A model generated the notes under the pieces. The model was given only the letters and a program-made list of their open reading frames with translations, was not told the origin of the DNA and ran no database searches. A program made the position numbers and the translations under genes. Positions 10,920-21,320 of a DNA stretch of 64,000 nt are shown here, piece after piece (within the stretch, counting starts at the first letter, position 1; the number at the start of each line of letters is the position of its first letter). Location: the NCBI RefSeq assembly GCF_016808095.1, contig NC_068971.1, positions 21,812,501 through 21,876,500 on the forward strand, given 5' to 3'. The stretch is from Vigna angularis (taxonomy: Eukaryota > Streptophyta > Magnoliopsida > Fabales > Fabaceae).

Positions 10920-12179
10920 TGTTGAGTCACCGGCAAGTGTATCGGATCGTACAAGTAATATAAAATGGTAAGACCAAGTATCATGTCCCAAGAGACTCTC
11001 GGCACTAGACAGTCTTGTGATAACTCGATTAATTAAGACTTAAAAGTAACGAAATCATTGGTTTATAATGCAAATACAGAAAATTAAATATGAATGCAGT
11101 TTTGATCAATTGAAGAGTAGCACAACGATGAACGAATGATGTTTATGTTATGAGATGAATATGTTGTTGGGGTTAGATTTCACCAAGTTTACTCTCATGT
11201 ATATAAGAATTCTTCTTCTTTCATTAAAGTCAACGTCACTCACTAAATTACTTAAAACTCGATCCATCGGTGAAGAAAGTTTATCCTTAATTACTAGTTC
11301 ATACGATTCCTAGCATTCCTAATAATTAATTCTGAAGATCGGGAGCTTAAGACGACCAAGACTCATACCCGCATCACTAAGAAATACTACTCTTGGGAAT
11401 AATTTTACAAGAACCTGAATTGTAAGAAACCTCCCGGCACTCATGCAATTCATACATCATGCTATGAATGAGTTAAACAAAGCAAGCATTGATCACATAA
11501 GAATTACCCTAACAGTTAATGAAATAAGCATAAATTATTAAGAATCAATTCAAATACATGAGTTCAAAAGGTTACATCATTCCCCAACAACAAATAGAAG
11601 TTAGTTACCCATTGTCATGGTGAAACTAGATGTACAATGGAGAAGAATGAGATAGAAAAACCCTAAAAGTTGAAGATGGAGGCTCTCGCATCCAAATCCA
11701 CCTTCAAAGAGTCCAAAGATGTCCAAGTCCTTAAATAGAACATAAAAATAACAGAAAACAGGTCCAAGCTCACTTCGCTGGCGCTCAGCGCCCTAATAGA
11801 GTCGCCCAAGCGTGGTACGGGTAAAAATTGGCGCTCACCGCCCCTGGAAGGGCGCCCAAGCATGGTGCGGGAAGAAAACTGGCGCTCAGGGGCGCTCAGC
11901 CCTGGCGGTAGCATTCCAAAACTCACTTTTTTTTCTGCTTTGCTTGCGTTTATGGCTGATTCAGCTCCATACAACTCTATATATTGTTGGAGAATCTTCC
12001 AAGCACATTATTAGCTACAAAATAAAGGGAATTTAGTGATAAAATGATAAAGTATAACCTATACTCACTTATTCGCAAAACTAAATCAAAAACATGAGTT
12101 CAAGCAAGTTTCTAAGTCAAAAAGGGTGCGTTTAGTATCAAAATTAAATCACAGATAACGGTATTTTCAACCGTTATCA
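10920..12179 (-). mobile_element. Solo LTR (TGATAACG family) within the Athila protease
   Basis: 1260 bp. Read on the minus strand it starts TGATAACGGTTG and ends CTCAACA. The flanks are TCTGC (10915-10919) and TTTGC (12180-12184), a duplication with one change. Removing it restores a continuous protease frame. Its 5' end carries an inverted repeat able to form a hairpin (12155-12178). Confidence 0.9.
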
Positions 12180-12184
12180 TTTGC

Positions 12185-12956
12185 TCATACAAGGACATCC
12201 TCAAGCACACTTGCAGGGTTAACTGTGCTATAGTTGGCCAATTGAATGACCACACGAGTAGTCTTAACAGGTCACAGATAGAGAAGTAAACACTGATAAA
12301 GGCATTACATTAATGGAAGCCCCTAAATCTAGCATGGCATTGTCAAACTTTGAGTTTTCAATAACACAAGGAACAAAAAACATACCTGGATCTTTGCATT
12401 TTCGCGGTATTTCAATATGCTTCTTAACCAAGCTTGACACATTTCTTCCCAAATTCACAACCTCATTAGCCCTAATGTGCCTTTTATTTGTGCAAAGTTC
12501 TTTCAAAAACTTAGCGTACTTAGGGATTTGTTTAACAGCATCAAGCAAAGGAATGTTGATCTCCACCTTCTTGAAAGTATTTAAAATTTCTTGGTCTAAT
12601 TCCTCCATTTTCTTGTTTCTCGGCTTCAATCGATTTGGATATGGAGGAGGTGGAGAATAAGATGAAGAAGAATTTTTAGAAGAAGAGTTAGAGGATACTA
12701 ACCTGGATTTTTCAGTGGTAGTCTCAGGTGATGGTTCACTTGTTCCTCCATTGTCATCATTCTTCTTTCTCCTTATCTTCATCCTCTTGGGCTCCTTCAG
12801 GCCCTTCTACTTGCTTACCCGTTCTCAAAGTAATAGCATTTTAATTTCTCGAGTTGATCACCGTTTGTCCAAGCAGTTTGTTTGATTCTTTAGTCTCTAA
12901 CTTATCCACCCTCTGAGTCAACTCTACAATTCATTTTTTGATTTCTGAAATTTGAT
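12185..12956 (-). pseudogene. Athila gag C-terminus and protease N-terminus
   Basis: Open from 12782 to 12264. It contains the Pro-rich YSPPPPYP linker, the conserved segment NIPLLDAVKQIPKYAKFLKELCTNKR (26 residues in the family; quoted here as NIPLLDAVKQIPKYAKF), the CKDPGMF motif and the active-site loop MLDLGASINVMP (12360-12310). Upstream, between 12956 and 12782, the frame reads a coiled-coil-like helix rich in Glu and Leu with one stop. The protein is interrupted by LTR insertions on both sides. Confidence 0.85.
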
Positions 12957-12961
12957 CAACT

Positions 12962-14382
12962 TGTTGAGATTGTTGATAGGGGGAGCACTGGTTCAGCTGA
13001 ACCCACAATCTTAGTATTATCTGAGTTTTTGATGATGAGAACGAATAATTAATAACACATGTGTATTTTGTGTTACATCTTCTATGCTTACATGTTATAT
13101 GTGTATATGAGAGCATGATTGTGTTATTGTTATGTTGTTCATTGCATTTCACTGCATTTCACTGTGTTATATATGTGATTTTATACATGAATGCATGACA
13201 CATGTTTCTGGATGAGAAAAACCACAAGCACTAATGTTGAATTTTAATTGTGTGGCAAAAAAATAGTTTTAAATCGATTTCATTGTGGGGTGAGTCAATT
13301 AAAACTCGTGTCTTTGCACAAACCTTTTTCAAAGTGTGCTGTGAGATTTTTCAAAGAGAAATTTTTTCAAAACTATGATTTACACTATTACATAGTCGAT
13401 TATATGCGTGTTGCATTCGACTAAGTCTGTTACTGTTTTGAAATTTTGTTAATGCTTGATATAACTGTGTAACGGTCATGATTTTAAATATGTTTACCAA
13501 GCATTAATGTCATTCGACTACATTAATTGCGAATTCAATTAATTGCTTTGACTGGTGCTAACTACTATAACAGAATTGTTATATTCGACTGCATTAGTAG
13601 CTTAGTCGATTAAAATGCGTCAGAGATGTATTATACTATAAATTGTCGCGAATTTGATTTTTGTAAGAACTTTTGTGAATCTAACAGTTTTCGTGATATT
13701 TTTCAGAAAGTGTCATCTTGCAGAAAGAGGAAAATAGCTCCAAGAATCAAGAAGTGACTCTAGTGATAATCTCCTTGTGATTTCTTAAAGAGCAAGTTTG
13801 ATGTGTATTCAAAGGGTTGATCAAATCTGCACATTTGGTTGTAACTGCGAGATCAGAGTCTAAAATCTTGGGAAGATTTGATTGAGGTTCCCTGTTGTGA
13901 CTACAGGAAGAAGAGCGTGCGGCGTTCTAGACTTTGAGAGGTGTCTCGAAGGGTTTAGACAGCAGGAGAGGGGATTTTTGTTGTTGGTCTAGTTATTGTA
14001 CTGCCTATATTTGATTAGAGGATTAGAGAGGTGTTTTATATTTTTGACGTAAGGTCTCTATAAAAGCCTTGTTGTAAAAACCTTGATCATTATACTGCAT
14101 TTGTTTCCCGTAATTGGAAGGACACTAGATGTAGACAGGTTGGCTGAACTAGTTAAAAAGCAATGTTTGAATTTTTTGATCCCTACTCTTTTACTTTTAA
14201 TCGACTTTACTCTATACTTATTCAATTAAGTTTTCACTGCATTAGAGAGTCTTTTACCTTGCGTTTCAAGAAAGCTTTAAAGGCATCACCTTTTTGCGAA
14301 AAAGATTTTAAGAGACTTTGTTTTTATATTTCAACAATTCACCCCCTCTTGGTGTGAGAAATTGAGCCCTTCTATTTTAACA
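12962..14382 (+). mobile_element. Solo LTR of a SIRE/Maximus-like Ty1-copia element
   Basis: 1421 bp starting TGTTGAGATTG and ending TTTTAACA, flanked by CAACT on both sides (12957-12961 and 14383-14387). Near its 3' end it has the ATTCACCCCCTCTTGG block and the GGAAGGACACTAGATG...TTGGCTGAAC block typical of SIRE-type LTRs in legumes. The orientation is from those blocks. The Athila gag frame runs on across the removed insert. Confidence 0.82.
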
Positions 14383-14387
14383 CAACT

Positions 14388-15189
14388 ATTGTCTTCATGA
14401 AATCTTGCATTGACATTTGAGGTTGAGATTGCTGCCTTTATTCAGTTGGAACATAAGGTTGCATGTTCTGCTAATACCTATTGGAGGATGAATCATGATA
14501 ATTCTGGTATGGTCTATTTCCTCCAAACATGTTTGCAGCAAAAGCTTGAGATGAGTTTTCCATCGTAGTTTCCATCAAGCTAAGACATTCATAAGTGTAG
14601 TGATCAGTTGAAATGCAAATTCCACATTTCTTAACAATTTGTGGAGTTTAGGTTTTAAACAAGCTTGCAATCTCGTCGAGTTTTCTTTCTAGCTTATTCA
14701 ATCTTTCTATCAGTTGGACTTAAGCATTCATAAAAGCTTAGTATGAAATCTTCCATTTGGAGTTGAGGGCATGAAGCACATAGTTTCTTGAATCTTTCCC
14801 AATATTCACTAAGATTCTCTCTATCTCTTTGTCTTATGTCTTGGATTTCTCCACCGATCGCAGATAATCTGGATGCAGGAAAATACTGTTTTCAAGAAAG
14901 AGTCGTTCAATAATTTCCCAATTTGTAATCCGTGCAGAGAGATAATACCACCAATCTTGAGCTGCTCCTTGAAGAGTAAATGCAAAAGCTCTCATTTTAA
15001 GGCTCTCTATTGTGATCCTAGGAGATCTAAAATTTTCACACAACATGTGGAATTATCTCAAGTGTTTATGTGGATTCTCCCTTGATAGCCTATTGAACTT
15101 TGGTAAGGCATTTAACAAGTCAGGTCTCAACTCTCACTCCTTATTAGGGTATTCAATGTTACTTCAGATAACTGTATTATGGGAGGTGG
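14388..15189 (-). pseudogene. Athila gag capsid region
   Basis: The frame read leftwards from 15189 shows PHKHLR-FHMLCENFR, then 15046-14834 with LKMRAFAFTLQGAAQDWWYYL and ERLFLENSIF, the usual Athila capsid. The stretch 14700-14430 holds a degenerate zinc-knuckle region (a cysteine-rich CGICIST-like segment) and a Gln/Pro-rich tail. Several stops are present. Confidence 0.78.
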
Positions 15190-15194
15190 CTAAC

Positions 15195-15950
15195 TGATGG
15201 AAGCAGCTTCACTCTTCAAGAATGAGCAGCTTCTCGGACCAGAGGTGGCAGCGGAATTGGAAAACACAGACGCAGTTGGAGGCGCACGGAAGGTGTTTGA
15301 TGAATTGTCTGGTGCGGTTTTGGAGTGTGTAGGCAGAGGTTCTAGCTCAGACGGCCTTCCAAGAGGGAAGGAAGCTAGAGATAAGTGTGCTAAGAAGGCA
15401 CAAGTCAGTGAACTTGAAGAAGAAGTGGCTGGAACCAATTCAACAGCATTTCTTTATACAATTCAAGTTACATTTACAAGTGATTTGGCTTCTCTTTTAT
15501 AGATGAAGAGAAACGTGCCTAGCAAGCTACTGGACATATTAGCAATGTACATGAAGCTTTATAAGATGTGTGCAGGTGAAGCTATACAGCTGGCCACATG
15601 TTCCATACGGTAAACATTGAAAACATGCTTTAAAAGAAAGTGGAAACGCTGGTTTGCTTGGTTGGCCGTATGCTGTATATCAGCTTTGCTTTTCCAATCC
15701 AAAAAGCACTTCCTTTCTTCTTTTCTTTACCTCCTTTGCTTCCCTTAGCTCACCAAGCTTCTTTGGTTGATTGGCTATAGTTTTCCACTCTTATTAGTGA
15801 CCTACAAAACAAGGTAAATGTATTTAGTTAAAGAGAACATTCTAAGACTTAGAAAGAAAAGATTAAGTCCTTTATTCAACTTCCCTTTCTTGGTCTTAGA
15901 GTAAAGTTGATACTTCTTTGGATGGAAAGTCCCTAAAGGGGTTGCCATCA
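15195..15950 (-). repeat. 3' LTR of the gag-only element
   Basis: On the minus strand it starts TGATGGCAACCCC and ends GCTTCCATCA. It is the same length as the partner at 19969-20724. The coding end of the internal region appears to run into it (frame 16008-15802). Confidence 0.92.
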
Positions 15951-15964
15951 TTCCCTCCCTCTTT
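15951..15964 (-). promoter_or_regulatory. Polypurine tract of the gag-only element
   Basis: On the minus strand, AAAGAGGGAGGGAA sits directly against the TG of the 3' LTR, the position and composition expected for the plus-strand primer. Confidence 0.8.
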
Positions 15965-16287
15965 AAAAACGATTTGTCCTCAAATCGGGAAGAAAGAAAG
16001 AAGCACAACTTTGGTTTTTATGTTCCTCCGGGATCAAAAATATATCTACAAAAGAGTGCAAAAATGAGTATGATGAAGAAGATGTAAACAAAGATAAGAA
16101 GACAAAAGAAAAGTCTTATATTTTTGAAAAAGATTTTCAGAAATTTAGGCTTGGAAAAATGGAAAATTCCATAGTCCCAAGTTATTGGATTTTTATCTTG
16201 AGTTACTTGTTTACACAAAGGTAACATTAACTCAAGGTTTGAATTGCCATATTTTGAAAAGGATTGCACAAAATATGGGATGACAAT

Positions 16288-17402
16288 TCATTTAAAAGAA
16301 AAATGAATAATGGAAGAGTGCATAATAAATGGAAAAGAAGTAAAGAATGAGAACCCTTCCCTTTTAGGTTCCATGGTGATGGTAAGAGTAGGAGTTGCCA
16401 GCATTAGCAAGAGCTCCTTCTCTTTACTTTCCTCTGCTTTCTTTTTTTCTTCTTCTCTTTTCTTTTCCTCTTTCCTTGTCTCTCTTTCCTTACTCTCTTC
16501 TTCTTCTCTCTCTCTTTCTTGTCTCTCAACATCTCTTTTTAGCTTTAATTCTATTTGCTTAGCTTGCAGCTCCTTAAGGTTAATCTTAAATTCTAGTTCT
16601 CTAATAAGGAAACCATTATCATTTAAGCTTTCAAGAAATATTTTTCCTTCTTCAATGTAATCTCTCAAGAATTGGAGGTTTCTCTTAATAGTTGAAGGTA
16701 CAAACTCTTTTCTCATGCAAGATTTTAATTCAAACCAATTATGAATGGGAGATTTTCTACCTATCCTAACATGATATTGTCTCTCATCCCACCACTCTCT
16801 TACTTGCATTTCAAATCTAGATGTGTAGAGACTAAGGACATAAGATTCACTATTGCTAGAATGAAAATAGGATGCAGGTTTACTTTTTCTAGCAATAAAT
16901 GATCTCTCAAGAATTGGAGGTTTCTCTTAATAGTTGAAGGTACAAACTCTTTTCTCATGCAAGATTTTAATTCAAACCAATTATGAATGGGAGATTTTCT
17001 ACCTATCCTAACATGATATTGTCTCTCATCCCACCACTCTCTTACTTGCATTTCAAATCTAGATGTGTAGAGACTAAGGACATAAGATTCACTATTGCTA
17101 GAATGAAAATAGGATTCAGGTTTACTTTTTCTAGCAATAAATGGATGCATGTCATTAATGTCCTTTTCCCAAGCTAGGTATGTCAATGCACCAATATCCG
17201 CACCAAAGTATGGAATATTTGCCCTAGCTTGTTTATACAATTCACCCTCAATCCGATCAAATTCATGAAAGGAACAAGTCCTTCTTCTAGCTTCATCAAG
17301 TTTTCTTTTAATTTCTTTGAAACTAATGGATTGATCAAAACTAGAAGACCAAGAGGACCTATATGAACAAGAAGACAGATAGGAAGTATAACAAGACATC
17401 AA
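16288..17402 (-). pseudogene. gag of the gag-only element, broken by a 242 bp tandem duplication
   Basis: The start at 17402 opens a 200-codon frame: a Ser/Tyr-rich N-terminus, a helical region (KEIKRKLDEARRRTCSFHEF), and the Ty3-type capsid core REWWDERQYHVRIGRKSPIH...MRKEFVPSTIKRNLQFLRD. The core occurs twice because 16661-16902 is repeated at 16903-17144. As 242 is not a multiple of three the frame is lost at the junction. The second open stretch (16809-16288) repeats the core and continues into a long Glu/Lys/Arg-rich helix, probably a coiled coil. No zinc knuckle is evident. It is related to gypsy-type retrotransposon gag proteins. Confidence 0.75.
16661..17144 (-). repeat. 242 bp tandem duplication inside gag
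   Basis: Copy 1 is 16661-16902 and copy 2 starts at 16903. They are nearly identical (a G/T difference at the GGATG/GGATT position is visible). Such a young duplication agrees with the low divergence of the LTRs. Confidence 0.85.
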
Positions 17403-19968
17403 AAACTTTTTTTTTTTTGTGAAGGATTTCTAGAAAGATTCTAGAGGTAAAATCAACCAAATAGCTCCCAGGAAGGAGAGGTGAGTCACAAATGGACAAG
17501 CTTAAGAACCTTGTCCTTCCTAGCCAGAGTGTCTTTGGTTGTTTCTTACCTTAGTGTCTAGGTAGAAATCTTTCAAAACTTTTAAATGCAAGAATGATAT
17601 GCACCTAGAAACCAAATGAAGGTTTATCTAAATGAAACGCGCTCCTAAGTACCACGGAGACTTAAAACATAAAAGTCAACAAGCAATGTAAAGTAAAGCA
17701 AATGGAAATGAATGAGACACGGCCCTAAGTGAAAGTGCAAGTGACACTTGGAGCCACTTGACACACTTTCACACTAAGAAGTGGAAACTAACCTATTACA
17801 ATGTTTGATGGTGCACTTGGAATTGCTTGAAAAGCATTTTTCCAAGTCACTTTAAGTTGAAAATGAACACAAAATTGAAAGATTTACAAAGGTTCCGTGA
17901 TACTACGCCAAAATTACAAGTAAAATTTTTACAAAAGTAGCAAAGCCAAGTGTGGCTGCTATTTCACAAAGTGCTGGTCCAAAATCATGAGCAAAAAGGT
18001 GGTATGGTTGCTGAAACTGCTGCTGAAATTGGTGCTGGAACAGCAAGAAAAAACTGCAGTTGGAGTCCAAGCTTATGGCCCTTTTAACACCTCATCCACT
18101 TCCTAAGATGCTACCCCCTTGGATCAAGGAATCTGAGGTAAAACAGCTGCACCAATTCGTCACAGCACCCAAAACCAACACCAAACAGTCAACAAAAACC
18201 AGCTGCTGCACCAGAAATTTAATTTTCGCAGTACAGATTTTGGGCACAAAGTAGAAGGCAAACAAGTTGAATTCAAGTGAATTTAAGCTTGGAATAACAT
18301 AAGGGACACAAAAGGAACCTAGGAGAGGCACTAGAACAGATTAAACAAGCAAGAAAAGACTCAAAACAGTGATGAAATTGTGTGCTTCGAAACTGTTTGA
18401 TAAAACTCAAAACTGTTTGATGAAATGCCACAAAGAGATGTTGTTTTAGTGTTTTTTGGTTTTTGACCTTTCAAATCTGGAATGCAGGGTTTAAATTGCT
18501 TTTTATGATTTCTATACACTTGGATAAGCATATAAATGTATTTGGAAACTTAAACCCAGCTTTTGCCAATCCAAAGATGAAAAACCAAAGAAGAACAATG
18601 GCAAACAACAATAAAAAATGAACTCTGCACCTTACAAAGTGGCTGGAAAAAATTAACAGCAGTGGCTAAAATGAGCAACAGTGTTTGTGAGGTTCAAATG
18701 ATTTGTCAAACAAGTTTATATCATCAAATTGGATGTGTGCAAACACTTAAACAGCCAAGGAATACACTACAACAGAATTTCACTAGTGCACTTCCAAATG
18801 TAGGCAAAATGAATGATTTAGAAGGTGATTTTGAATATGGACTGACAAATGACCAAATGAACAGTGTGCACAAGTTTTAAATGGTAAAATAAACTTGTAT
18901 ACACTTTGAAAATGCACTTGCAGAGACAGATTCACAAAATCACAGCAGCTGAAGCCAAAAATGCAACAAAATTTGGTGGTTTACAGAGGAAATCTGCATA
19001 TAGGCTTCTTAATGACCATTTGAACAGTAGAAACAGATTTCAATTCACAAAATATACTTGCACAAACATTGAAACATCACAGAAACACACAGTAGCAACA
19101 AATGACAGTGGTAGTTGCTTAAAAATGCATAAGAATAAGGCAAAACTGCAACAGAATTGGAAATTCATGTGAATCAATTCTGGATGGATCAAGAAACATG
19201 TAGGAAAAGTCCTAAGCAACCAGATCTAGCTTGAACATGTGAGCTAGGAGAATTAAAATGGCCTAAAACATGGCAAGGATTCAAGCACGGTGCAAAAACT
19301 TGTGGAGAATACTGTGACAATTTTGGAAACCAGATTTTGATCAACTCAACTATTGTTTTTGAAATTTAGTGGTGAATACAGATTTCTAGCACTTGAAACA
19401 TGTATAAATTCATCAAATAAACTTGTCTCAAGCATTAGAATCAACAAATTTGGACAAAAACAGTGTGCACATGATCAAACCAGAAATGCATTTGATGCAG
19501 ATTTTGGCAGATTTTGCAAACTAGAAACAAAGTTTGGCACTGCATTTAGCTCGTATGATCAAAGCTAGAATTGATCTCATTGCTTTAGATGATCATTATA
19601 CGGCTAGAAAATGCACTGGACTCAAGTAAAATGAAAAATGAAAGCTGAATAGGATCAAATACATGTGAACAGAAGTAAAACTGCAGTAATATGCACATGA
19701 CCGAGACAAAACGGGAATGATAATAAAGCTTGATTTGAACTCAAACAATCAAAGTGCACCGATTAAAATGATGGAAGAATACTAAGGAAGAACTGAATGA
19801 ACACAAACAGCAAGCTCAAGTACGAATTAAGCCAAACAGAATTGAAAAAAAAAATTCAAAAACAGCATGACAGTAGAACAGCACAACACGGACAAACTGG
19901 AAATGAATGAAAGAACAACTTAGCTCTTGCAGTGGCAGCATGGAAACCGACTGGCTCTGGATGCCAAA
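17403..19968 (-). other. Non-coding 5' leader of the gag-only element
   Basis: About 2.5 kb between the 5' LTR and gag, rich in A and C on the + strand with many AAACAG- and AAATG-type words and no frame over 90 codons that resembles a protein. Long untranslated leaders are common in TR-GAG and LARD-type elements. Confidence 0.6.
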
Positions 19969-20724
19969 TGATGGAAGCAGCTTCACTCTTCAAGAATGAG
20001 CAGCTTCTCGGACCAGAGGTGGCAGCGGAATTGGAAAACGCAGACGCAGTTGGAGGCGCACGGAAGGTGTTTGATGAATTGTCTGGTGCGGTTTTGGAGT
20101 GTGTAGGCAGAGGTTCTAGCTCAGACAGCCTTCCAAGAGGGAAGGAAGCTAGAGATAAGTGTGCTAAGAAGGCACAAGTCAGTGAACTTGAAGAAGAAGT
20201 GGCTGGAACCAATTCAACAGCATTTCTTTATACAATTCAAGTTACATTTACAAGTGATTTGGCTTCTCTTTTATAGATGAAGAGAAACGTGCCTAGCAAG
20301 CTACTGGACATATTAGCAATGTACATGAAGCTTTATAAGAAGTGTGCAGGTGAAGCTATACAGCTGGCCACATGTTCCATACGGTAAACATTGAAAACAT
20401 GCTTTAAAAGAAAGTGGAAACGCTGGTTTGCTTGGTTGGTCGTATGCTGTATATCAGCTTTGCTTTTCCAATCCAAAAAGCACTTCCTTTCTTCTTTTCT
20501 TTACCTCCTTTGCTTCCCTTAGCTCACCAAGCTTCTTTGGTTGATTGGCTATAGTTTTCCACTCTTATTAGTGACCTACAAAACAAGGTAAATGTATTTA
20601 GTTAAAGAGAACATTCTAAGACTTAGAAAGAAAAGATTAAGTCCTTTATTCAACTTCCCTTTCTTGGTCTTAGAGTAAAGTTGATACTTCTTTGGATGGA
20701 AAGTCCCTAAAGGGGTTGCCATCA
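19969..20724 (-). repeat. 5' LTR of the gag-only element
   Basis: Partner of 15195-15950. A minus-strand frame (20212-19856, 118 codons) starts in this LTR and reads through the primer-site region. It may be chance. Confidence 0.92.
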
Positions 20725-20729
20725 CTAAC

Positions 20730-20752
20730 TGTTTGATGGTTCTTTGTGCCAT
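20730..20752 (-). pseudogene. Start of Athila gag
   Basis: An ATG at 20752 opens MAQRTIKQL, the usual start style of Athila gag. The gag-only element cut it after eight codons, and the frame continues at 15189. The 550 bases upstream (20753-21304) are untranslated leader. Confidence 0.7.
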
Positions 20753-21304
20753 ATTGTTTGGGTTATGATCATGTAAAGGATTAGATGGTATGTTTGTGAC
20801 TGGAAATAATGAAGGTGGTATGGCTTCAGATGTAGGAAGTGTTCCCTCAGTAGAACACCAAAATTTCAAACTTTTTCGCAGCTTACGTTAATTCCTTCAA
20901 CTTTTGGGTTAATTTGAAAAAATTATCCCGAATTAGCTCGGGTCAGGCACTAAAGAAAGAAGTTTTTTTATCTTGTTGCTTTAGAGAAAGATTTCAAATA
21001 AGAGATACGAAAGATTTTGTTTGGGTCCGTTCCCGTGAAAGAGAGGTGCGTCACAATAGACAACTTAAGTACCAAGTCTTTCCTAGCCAGAGTATATTCA
21101 AACTAGCCTCAAGTATTTCTCAAGAGAAATTGTTAATTAAAACAAGAACAAAGATTTTTTCTAAAATATGAATGACAAAAGACTACAAAATAACTCCAAC
21201 TAAATTAAATGTATATGCGATAGGAAAAAAAATAAAATAAAAACAAATGAAAATAGAAATAAAAATAAGAATCAAAATATTCAAAATACTAACCGTACTC
21301 TCCA

Positions 21305-21316
21305 GCAACGACGCCA
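21305..21316 (-). promoter_or_regulatory. Athila primer-binding site (tRNA-Asp type)
   Basis: Minus strand TGGCGTCGTTGCTGGAGA (core 21316-21305) follows the LTR end after AATT. It differs by transitions from TGGCGCCGTTGCCGGGGA, the tRNA-Asp site usual in Athila. Confidence 0.85.
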
Positions 21317-21320
21317 AATT

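Larger units (their letters stand above)
15195..20724 (-). mobile_element. Non-autonomous gag-only LTR retrotransposon (TR-GAG-like)
   Basis: A 5.53 kb element with two 756 bp direct repeats (15195-15950 and 19969-20724) beginning TG and ending CA, and perfect CTAAC duplications outside (15190-15194 and 20725-20729). On the minus strand the 5' LTR is followed by TTTGGCATCCAGAGCC, which resembles a tRNA-Met-type primer site with changes. The 3' LTR is preceded by the purine tract AAAGAGGGAGGGAA. Only gag is coded. By eye the LTRs differ at about four positions, so it is the youngest large insertion here. The architecture fits the TR-GAG class described in plants. Confidence 0.9.

Noticed and set aside
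15197..15502. A + strand frame of about 100 codons present in both LTRs of the gag-only element
   Set aside because: It exists twice only because the LTR is duplicated, and it is antisense to the element. No family match.
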